A stretch of 64,000 nt of DNA, taken from contig OY288246.1 of the NCBI GenBank assembly GCA_958450325.1, positions 38,620,544-38,684,543 of the forward strand, in the 5' to 3' direction. Shown here piece by piece: positions 11,598 to 20,572 of the stretch (within the stretch, counting starts at the first letter, position 1; each line of letters opens with the position of its first letter). Source of the stretch: Agrostemma githago (Eukaryota > Streptophyta > Magnoliopsida > Caryophyllales > Caryophyllaceae). The notes under the pieces are model-generated. The model did no database searches. It worked only from the letters and a program-made list of their open reading frames with translations, and had not been told where the DNA came from. A program made the translations under genes and the position numbers.

Positions 11598-14500
11598 GGG
11601 TTTTAACAACCCCCTGAAACATAGTGAGATTAGGGATTTTCTTTTATCCAATAAAATTGATCTTGTGGTTATTTTGGAGACTAGAGTAAAGTGGCATAAA
11701 AGTGATGTTATTATGAGAAGATCCTTTAATTCTTGGGTTAAAATTGATAAATATGATCATCATTATAATGGAAGAATATGGTTGCTTTTCAATCCTTCTT
11801 CTATTTCTTTCAATCTTCTGAATAAGACTGATCGGCATATTAATGGTGAAGTCCATCATTTTTCTTCCAATAAGAAGCTGTTTATTTCAGCAGTTTATGC
11901 ATTCAATAATGGTTCTCAGAGACAGCAACTTTGGGCTGACTTGGAAGCTTATTCATTTAATGATCCATGGCTAGTATTTGGTGATTTCAACATTGTTAGA
12001 CATCCCGATGAAAAATTAGGGATCTCTCCTCCTTCTTTTCAAGATATGTGAGAATTTAATCAGTGTATACTTAATTGTAAACTGGATGATCTTAATAGTT
12101 CAGGTTGTACTCTTACCTAGACTAACAAACCTAGACTAACAAACAAGATCCATCTACTAGAGTATGGTCTAAATTGGACAGGGCTTTAATCAACCCTGCC
12201 TGGGTTCAGTCTTTCCCGTCCTCTTCTGCAGTGGCTTGTGAACCTGGTATTTCTGACCACTCTCCCATTCTAGTAACTGTAACTTCAGACAGTAAGCCCA
12301 GAAGGAGCTTCAGTTTCCTTAACAGTTGGACTCTCCATCTTAACTATAATAATGTTGTTCAGAAGGCTTGGTCTTCTTATGTTGAAGGTTCTCCTATTTT
12401 TAGATTTTTCCACAAATTGAAAATTGTCAAGAATGGTCTTCTTGAACTTCATTCACACAATTTCTCAAATATTCATGAACAGGTAGTCAGGGCCAAAGAT
12501 GAATTATCAGACTGTCAAAAGTCCTTGAGGGATGATCCTTTCTCTGCTTCTTTAATTGTTCAGGAAAATGCTCTTATGGAACAGTATTGTAGTTTAAAAA
12601 ATGCTGAGATTAGTATGCTGCATCAAAGGGCTAAGGTTAAACATCTTCAGTTAGCTGACTGCTCTTCTAAGTATTTCTATGCCAAAATAGCTGAGAGAAG
12701 ACATCAACATATGATAGGATCCATTACTGACCGTGCTGGTTTGTTGCATAATGGGGTTGATAATGTTTCTAAGGCTTTTCAGGCCTATTATAAGACTCTG
12801 TTGGGTAACAATACTAGTATCTCAGGAGTTTTACCCCCTCCTAGAAGGTTATCTGAGATTATGTTGCAGGATTTAATCAAGCCTGTTCACAATTCTGAGA
12901 TTAAAGCTGCAATTTTCTCTATGGACTCAAATAGTAGTCCGGGAATGGATGAATTTTTTGCAGGATTTTTCAAGACATCCTGGTCCACAATTGAAAGAGA
13001 CTTTTGTCTAGCTGTCCACAGTTTTTTTTAATCTGCTAGAATGCCTAAAGTAGCAAACTCTACTGTGGTTTCTCTCATCCCTAAAAAGAGAAATGATGCT
13101 TCCGTTATGGATTTCAGACCGATCTCTTGTTGTTCTGTTTTTTACAAGACTATCCCTAAGATATTGGCCAACAGACTGAAACAAGTTTTACCTCATGTCA
13201 TTGGACCCGAGCAGGCTGCTTTTATTGATGGAAGAAACATTTTTGATAATGTACTTCTGTCTCAGGCACTGGTTAAGGGTTACAATAGGAAATATCTCAC
13301 TCCTAGATGCCTAATTAAAGTTGACATCAGAAAAGCTTTTGACTCCCTTCAATGGAAATTTATTGAGGCAATGTTGGAAAACTTTGGTTTCCCTGGTTTG
13401 TTCATTAAGAGGATTATGGGTTGTATTTCTTCACCTTGGTATTCATTTAAAATCAATGGATGTGTTCAGGAATTCTACAAGGCAAAAGTGGTATTAGGCA
13501 AGGGGATCTCCTATCCCCTTACCTATTTGTCATGAGTATGGAAATACTTTCTCACTCCCTCAGGCAGATTTGTAAGACGATGGATCAGGTCTCTTATCAC
13601 CCCCAAATGCTGTAGGGTAAATCTTACACATTTAGTTTTTGCTGATGATCTTATGATATTCACTAGGGGGCATGTTCCTTCTGTCAAGGCAGTTAAGCTT
13701 ACACTGGATAGATTTGCTCAGCTTTCTGGCCTCCATGCTAATATTGATAAAACTTGTATATATTTTGGCGGTGCGGACACTGCTATTAAAGAAGCTATTG
13801 TTTCAGACACTGGTTTCTCAATAGGCACTTTTCCCTTCAGATACTTAGGAATCCCTCTTTCTGAAGGAAGGTTAACAGTGGCTATGTTTGAGGGTCTCAT
13901 ACTGAAGATTCAAAATAATTTTCACCATTGGACTGCTCAGCTGCTGTCTTATGCTGGAAAGGCACAGCTCATTAACTCTGTAATCTTTGGCTTGTAGAAT
14001 TATTGGTGCTCAGGTGTCCTGTTTCCAAAAACCATTCTGAAGATTATTAACAAGCTTTCTAGGGATTTCTATTGGGGAATTAAAGAAGGAGATAGAAAAT
14101 TAGTGTTCAAAAAATGGAAGAAGATATGCTCCCCTTGGAGTGCAAGAGGGTTCAACATCAAGGACATTGAAGTTTGGAATGCTGCAATGATATCTAAGTG
14201 GCTATGGCAATTCTCTGGGGAAGGGAGTAGCCTTTGGAAACATTGGTGTCAGGAGTATATCTTTGATAAAAATTCTGTTTGGATTGTTGAACCTAAGGAG
14301 TTCTTTTCATCAGGGCGTGAAAGGGATTTTGAAGGTAAGAGACAGGCTGATACAGGTTGCAGGATCCATTCAATGTGCTCAAGAGATGATGCGAGATTGT
14401 ACTTCTAAGAAATTTCAGGTGTCTAAGATTGATCATTTCCTTAGACCTTGGGTTAAGAAAAGATGGAGTAGAAATCTGGCCTCTAACAGGATAATGCCAG

Positions 14501-14970
14501 GACACAAGATCTTTTTATCCTTGGCAATGCAGAGACAACTACCAACCTTGGATCAATTTTGTAAGAGGGGATATCAACTAGCTACCAGATGCAGTCTATG
14601 TTTGGCAGATCAGGAATCACACAATCATCTTTTCTTCTCTTGTCCTTTTTCTAGACAAGTATGGAAGGAGATTAGAGATTGGATGGAGGTAAATGTTCAG
14701 AGTTTAAATCTCAGTATAATAATGAATTGGATGGCCTCTAAATTCAAGAGGAAACATTGGAAGTATCCGTGGATGCAAACTAGCACTGCAGCAACTATAG
14801 CGCTACTATGGAAGGAAAGAAATAAGCGCATCTTCTCATCTAAGGAATCAAGTGTTGAATTTTTAGTCTCAAAAATTAAGTTTCAAGTAGCAGTTCGTTT
14901 CTGTAGTGAGACAAATCCCAAATTTGACAGGATAAAACATCATTTAGGGGCCTTGCATGCTTTGGCATAA
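11572..14970 (+). pseudogene. L1-1 ORF2 (APE endonuclease, RT, zf-RVT), broken
   Basis: ORF2 starts MKIASWNVRGFNNPLKHSE at 11572. The endonuclease follows with LVVILETRVK, YNGRIWLLFNP, WLVFGDFNIVRHPDEK and GISDHSPILV. The reverse transcriptase includes FRPISCCSVFYKT, EQAAFIDGRNIFDN, VDIRKAFDSLQWKF and FADDLMIFTRG. The C-terminal zinc-finger region has RCSLCLADQESHNHLFFSC and IALLWKERNKRIF. Lesions are a TGA at 12049, a 14-bp tandem duplication at 12116-12143, a TAA near 13029, a frameshift near 13500, a TAG near 13996 and a frameshift near 14320. An active element would use this protein to nick target DNA and copy its RNA there. Confidence 0.9.
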
Positions 14971-15047
14971 TTGTGTTATATTTCTTCTTGCATCAAAATA
15001 TAATTTCACTCAAATTAATGAATGTAATGATATCTTTTCCTGCAAAA

Positions 15048-15080
15048 ATAATAACAATAATAATAATAATAATAATAATA

Positions 15081-15133
<53 letters not shown>

Positions 15134-15155
15134 AAATAAAAATAATAATAATAAT

Positions 15156-15191
<36 letters not shown>

Positions 15192-15196
15192 AATAA
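15048..15196. repeat. Compound microsatellite AAT/ATG/AAC
   Basis: An AAT run is followed by about 17 ATG/GAT units, then AAT, then about 13 AAC units. It joins the tail of L1-1 to RLE-2. The units differ by single substitutions, as if one original AAT array had mutated and re-expanded. Confidence 0.95.
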
Positions 15197-15420
<224 letters not shown>

Positions 15421-16411
15421 CAATTCTTGCATTTTTGGTTTGGAGAACTTCTGGTCTTCTAGTCTTCTCTTGCCCAAAGCTATTATGAAGCTGCTTAGTA
15501 AGCTCAGTAAAGACTTCTTCTGGGGTATTAAAGATGGGCAAAGAAGGTTAGTCTTCAAGAAATGGAGGGATATTTGCTCACCCTGGGACTCTGGGGGGTT
15601 TAATATCAAAGATATTCAGTGCTGGAATACTACTCTGCTTACTAAATGGTTGTGGATTTTTACTAATGGGCCTGGTAGCATCTGGAGTAATTGGTGCAGA
15701 CATTATGTGTTTGGTTCTGGTACTGTTTGGAATGCTCAGGCAAAAGAATTCTTTCGTGCAAGTATTAGAAGTATTTTGAAAATAAGAGATCAGCTGCTGA
15801 TCCATTGTGGAACATTTGATCAAGCTTACTCAGCTATTGGTTCTTGTTTTACAGGAGGAAAGTTCCATGTTTCCAAGATGTATTTGATTCTTAGGGAGCC
15901 TGTCAAGAAATTTTGGGGTTCGTTTTTTGCTTATGATCTATTCTGTCCTTCTCAAAAAGTAATCCTCTCTTTAGGATTGCAAAAGCAGCTGGCTACATCT
16001 GATCAGTTCAAGAGGAAAGGATTTTCTCTAGCCAGTAGATGTTGTTTGTGTCAGCATGATGAGGAGTCCATGGCTCATCTTTTCTTTTCATGTCTATTTG
16101 CAAAGGAAATATGGAGTGCAATGTTGAATTGGATTGGTTTGGCTGCTATGAAACCTAATTTACAGGCTGCTGTTTGTTGGATGAATAACCATAGGAGTAA
16201 GAAGCATTGGAAAAACATCTGGTTCAGGGTCAGTATTGCAGCGGCAGTATATCTCATCTGGAAGGAACGGAACAAGCGTCTATTCACTGATAAGGAGTCT
16301 ACATCTGAGGCTATTATTGCCAACCTCAAGTTCATTGTACACACGAGATTTTTATGTAAGAATGGTTGTCCTAAGTTTTTTAGGATATTAGATAGAATGG
16401 CATCAAGCTAA
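15421..16411 (+). pseudogene. L1-2 ORF2 C-terminal part, open frame
   Basis: About 330 residues remain of ORF2 after the polymerase core. They include LSKDFFWGIKDGQRRLVFKK, the zf-RVT-type segment RCCLCQHDEESMAHLFFSC, and VYLIWKERNKRLF near the end, with a stop at 16409-16411. The frame is open from the AAT array to the stop, but no start or catalytic domain is left, so it is a truncation product. The upstream poly-Asn/Ile reading is only the microsatellite. Confidence 0.88.
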
Positions 16412-16493
16412 TTGTAACATTGGAGTGATAGTCTTTTTGCAACATTGTAATTTTGTTTCTCAATGAAATGAAATGATATCTTTTTTGCAAAAA
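15421..16493 (+). mobile_element. L1-2: 5'-truncated L1-type LINE
   Basis: The copy begins within the ORF2 region that reads FGLENFWSSSLLLPKA and ends with the 3' UTR CTTTTTTGCAAAAAAACAAA followed by AAT repeats. It is the only L1 copy here whose remaining coding part has no visible lesion, so it may be younger than its neighbours. Confidence 0.9.
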
Positions 16494-16609
<116 letters not shown>

Positions 16610-18826
16610 CTCTTGGATATGATTAGAGGGTTTCCTCGTGGCACTTCTTGTGGGAGGGACGGTTTTTGTGCCCAACACCTTTTGGATTGTTTGAGTGGGG
16701 CCGCAGTTGCTGTTTCGGACGATTTGATCGCATCTGTCAGTCGGGTGGTTAATCTCTTTCTCGAGGGCAGCTGCCCGCTGGTCCTCGGGGAGTATATTGC
16801 TAGTGCTCCGCTTACCCCGCTTGTTAAGTCAGGTGGCGGTATTCGTCCTATTGCTGTTGGCACGATTTGGAGACGCCTTGTCTCTAAGGTTGGTGCTTTC
16901 CTGATCGGTCCGACGCTGAGTGGCTATTTTTCTGGTCTTCAGTTTGAAGTTGGGGTATCTGGGGGAGGGGGGCGAGGCTATTTTGCATGCCTTGAACCGG
17001 CTTGTTGAGGATCGGGGTGATGAGGTGGGTCTTTCCATGCTCTTGGTGGATTTTCAGAACGCTTTTAACATGGTTGATCGTGAAATCATGTTACGAGAGG
17101 TTCGTTACCACTGCCCTGTTCTCTCCCGGTGGGTGGAATTTTGTTATTCTAGTCCTGCCCGATTATATTATGGTGAGCACAGCCTGTGGTCTTGTCAGGG
17201 GGTTCAGCAGGGTGATCCTTTGGGTCCTCTGCTTTTTTCTTTGGTGTTACATCCCTTGGTTAGTAAGATCCGAGACTCTTTCAATTTGAGGCTGCAGGCT
17301 TGGTACTTGGATGATGGCACCATAGTTGGGGATACCTTGGTTTTGGGGAAGGTTTTGGAGCTGATTTTGGATGATGGTCCTCTTTCGTGGCTTCATCTTA
17401 ATGTCAGTAAAACCGAGATTTTTTGGCCTTCGGAAGATCCTAGGAGCAGGCTCCCTGGTGTCTTCCCCCCTGCTATCGCCAGGCCGATGCGTGGTGTCAA
17501 AGGCCTTGGTGGGCCTGTTAGTGCGAGTCATGATTTCAGCAGTGAGCTCGTGATGAGTAGAGTGACCAGAACTACACAGTGTGAGTTGCTGTTGCTCCGG
17601 GCCTGTACTGGTAACTCCAAACTCTAGTTTACTTTGCGTACTTGCCCACCGACTGTTTTTGAGTCGGCTCAGCTTGCTTTTGACGCAGCTCTACGTTCTC
17701 ATTTAGAACGGGTTGTTATTGCGTCTGGGCTGGGATTTAGGGATTGGCAGTGGCGGCTTGCCACCCTTCCATTTTCATTTGGGGGGCTTGGGGTGTATGC
17801 TGCTGGAGATGTCCTACATTATGCTTTTGTGGCATCCCAACTGCAATCTGCGGGTTTGCAGGCTACGCTGCTTCGCGCTGCGGGCATACTGACCCCTGGC
17901 CCGGCTTTCGATGCGGCCTTGTGTAGGCTTAAGGAGGTTTTGGGTTCTGTTGAGTGTAATCCAAGTGACATCGCTGCCCCTAAACTTATGAAGTCTTTGG
18001 CAGATATATATTTCACGAGGGTTGTGGCTACTGCGGAATCGGATTTCTCCTTGGCCTCCCGTCAGGTTGCCTTGTGGAAGTCTCAGCAAGGCCGTCATGC
18101 TTCTGATTGGCTCCGCGCTGTCCCTATTTCTGGGCTGGGCCAGACTATGAACGGTCGGACGTACCGTTGTGTGCTTAGCTATCGGTTGGGCATTCCTTTG
18201 TTTTCTGTACCTGGGCCATGTTCTGCCTGCTCTCGGGTTTTTGGCGACGATATTTTTGGGGACCATGTCGTGTCTTGCGCGGGTGTTGTCGGTATTAAAC
18301 ATCGACATAACCTCGTTCGTGACACTCTTTTGGATATCTATTTCCGTTCCGGGGTCTCGGCTGGGAAGGAGATCGATATTGGCTTGATTGATGATCATGA
18401 CAGATCCTTGCGTCCTGCAGATTTGCTTCTTTATTCGTGGGACAGGGGGCGTGACGTTTGCGTAGATCTTACCGGGTCTTCTCCTTTGACTCAGTCCGGG
18501 CTCTCTGATTTCGCGCCAGGCCGTGCTGTGGGTGACGCTGCCCGGTGCAAATGCGTTAAGTACAAGGACCTATGCTCGGGGCTTGGGTATGGGTTTTTGC
18601 CTTTTTCCTTTTCTTCGCTGGGGTAATTGGAGGCGGATGCTATCGGCTTACTCAAGAGCATTCAAAAATTTTCGATAGCACAGGATGCCGGAGCACGCGC
18701 TGCTCCTTTTATTTTTACCAGACTTAGCTTTGCTATAGCTAAGGGGGTGGGGGCCCAGATTGTATCTCGGTTACCCACCAATTTTTTGTAAACTGTTTTT
18801 TTTATTCATCAATAAAATTCTCCATT
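16610..18826 (+). mobile_element. RLE-3: 5'-truncated RLE-type LINE
   Basis: The copy starts in the reverse transcriptase N-terminal region and ends with a 3' UTR (TTTATTCATCAATAAAATTC) running into AAT repeats. The 3' UTR differs from the TTAATGCAAGTTCCG form of the other copies, which indicates a second subfamily. Base composition is clearly more GC-rich than the adjacent L1 copies. Confidence 0.88.
16613..18791 (+). pseudogene. RLE-3 polyprotein: RT plus C-terminal CCHC/PD-(D/E)XK-like region
   Basis: RT motifs in order are IRPIAVGTIWRRLVSKVG, LLVDFQNAFNMVD (motif A), GVQQGDPLGPLLFSL (motif B), WYLDDGTIVGD (motif C) and LHLNVSKTEIFW. The C-terminal part has CSACSRVFGDDIFGDHVVSC and then LRPADLLLYSWDRGRDVCVD. 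The latter fits a restriction-like endonuclease with its P..D and D positions. No APE-type endonuclease is present. Lesions are a frameshift in a G-run near 16965, a small deletion near 17570 before TQCELLLLR, a stop at about 17627 and a TAA at 18624-18626. The residual reading ends RLPTNFL at 18789-18791. Confidence 0.85.
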
Positions 18827-19013
18827 TATAATAATAATAATATTAATATTAATATTAATATTAATATTAATAATATTAATAATATTAATAATATTAATAA
18901 TATTAATAATATTAATAATAATAATAACAACAATGATAACAACAATAATAACAACAATAATAACAACAATAATAATAACAATAATAACAATAATAATAAT
19001 AATAATAATAATA

Positions 19014-19052
<39 letters not shown>

Positions 19053-19053
19053 A
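18827..19053. repeat. Compound AAT-type microsatellite with AAT/ATT inversion
   Basis: The array contains TTAATA-type units, AAT, AAC mixtures, AAT again, and then an abrupt change to ATT near 19016. The AAT-to-ATT switch makes a long perfect palindrome. It lies between RLE-3 and the 5' end of L1-3. Confidence 0.95.
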
Positions 19054-19722
19054 TAGCGAAGTGAGAGAAACTGTTTCTCTCTCTAGGAATTCTCTCTGAA
19101 ATTCTGTTACGCGGGTTCTTAAGCTTCTTCAATGGCTTCTGTGCCAGCTAAGAGAGGGCCAGGGCGGCCTCCGAAGAAGAATTCTCTTCCTCCTCCTCAT
19201 CAAGGTGATGGTTTGAGAAAGGATGATGCCGAATTACAGAATAAGGGAGATGATCAGAGTTCTTCGCGCCAAAGTTCTCTTAATTACGTAATTCTTGAGG
19301 CCATGACCATGGCTGGTAAAAATCCCAATCCTACTTTTTTTAATGACTCTCTGAATGTTTTTGTGAATAATAATAATGGAAATGTTGTTAATACTGATAA
19401 ACCCTCTGATAAACCCGCTGTAATCCCCTATAAATTCTAACGCAATACAGTGGCGGAAACACTGTAGATTTGGGATTAAAACACACTGATGTTCTAAATT
19501 TTACAAAAGAACGGCCAGTCAATACAAAGACCACTTTTTACAAAAGAGCTAAAAATAAAAATTATCCAAATGGGTTTAACAATCCAAAAATTAATATAAA
19601 TGAAGTAGAGTAGGATCCATGCTACTCGCTAGCTCACACCGAAAACCCTGCAACAAAATACCTGTCATGTTATAAACATAACAGCCACAATTCAGTGGGG
19701 AGTAACGACGACGTTCTCCCAG

Positions 19723-20531
19723 TGATCCGAATCAAGAAGCTACCAAAGAGTCCAATAAAGTCACCTTAGCTCCTCATGGGCTTAGTTCAGCCACACTAGC
19801 ACCCCTTACCAGCTTAGAAGTGTGCCTACTACAATTAGTGAGCTAGCTCGTGTGTAAGCTGAATAAAGGAGCAAATAATCAAGGTAATATGAAGACATTA
19901 AGTTGGGTTCACACTCATTCAAGCATGGGAAGTGTACTGAAGTTATGAAGGTGTTTGAGGCTGATTGTGTTCACATGGTGTACACGTCTAAAGGCTCCCT
20001 TGTTAGCTTTGTTTGTGGCTCCATGTTCACATAGATGCCGCGCCTCATTACTCCTTGTTAAAGCTTTGTTATTAGCTCCTAGTTTACATGGCTTTGTTAT
20101 TAGCTCCTAGTTTACATAGCATTGTTATTAGCTCCTAGTTCACATAAAGTGTAAGCTTTGTTTTTGTCACCCTAACTAGCCGGTTTAAGGGTCTTGTTGT
20201 AGGCTATATATAGCCATCTAGTTGAATGAATAAGGCATCCAATTTTCATATCAAAAAACCTGAGTAAAGCTAAGCTTTCTTTTACGTCCTTGTTGTTAAC
20301 AAGACAAAGTCTAGAGTAAGTCGCGTTACAAGCTCTAAACTCGCTACTTCAATCGCGTGTTTGATTTAGCACCCGCTTTGTTGGAGTATAGGTCTACTTC
20401 ACTAAGCATACTATCCTTTGGTTACGTTTTATTCATCCTTACAATCTGTTTTGGTTACTTTGTTTACATACATTTCAGAATACTAATCCATCTTCACGTT
20501 CTTGTTTCAAAGTTCATATCAATTCACATCA
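19723..20531 (+). repeat. CRM-like 5' LTR
   Basis: It runs from TGATCCGAATCAAG to CACATCA. It contains three tandem copies of a unit of about 27 bp (TTGTTATTAGCTCCTAGTTT core) at about 20064-20147 and a TATA box at 20205-20212. The 3' LTR at 22933-23741 has the same layout. Confidence 0.95.
20205..20212 (+). promoter_or_regulatory. TATA box of CRM-like LTR
   Basis: GGCTATATATAGCC sits in the middle of the LTR, about 60 bp downstream of the 27-bp tandem repeats. Its equivalent in the 3' LTR lies at about 23415-23422. Confidence 0.65.
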
Positions 20532-20535
20532 TTAG

Positions 20536-20547
20536 TGGTATCAGAGC
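20536..20547 (+). other. CRM-like primer binding site (initiator Met tRNA type)
   Basis: TGGTATCAGAGC lies four bases after the LTR end. This is the usual plant Gypsy/Copia PBS complementary to initiator tRNA-Met. Confidence 0.9.
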
Positions 20548-20572
20548 TTTGGTCATTCATTAGACATAAAGC

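Larger units (their letters stand above)
11043..15047 (+). mobile_element. L1-1: 5'-truncated L1-type LINE
   Basis: The copy starts inside ORF1, directly after the AAT array. It carries the end of ORF1, a broken ORF2, a short 3' UTR, and ends in CTGCAAAAATAATAAC before another microsatellite. It matches L1-3 throughout in order and wording. Truncation at the 5' end is normal for target-primed reverse transcription. Confidence 0.9.

Noticed and set aside
16610..18826. RTE-type LINE assignment for the RLE family
   Set aside because: RTE elements encode an N-terminal APE endonuclease. None is seen even in the near full-length RLE-5, and the C-terminus carries CCHC and RPAD..D motifs instead.
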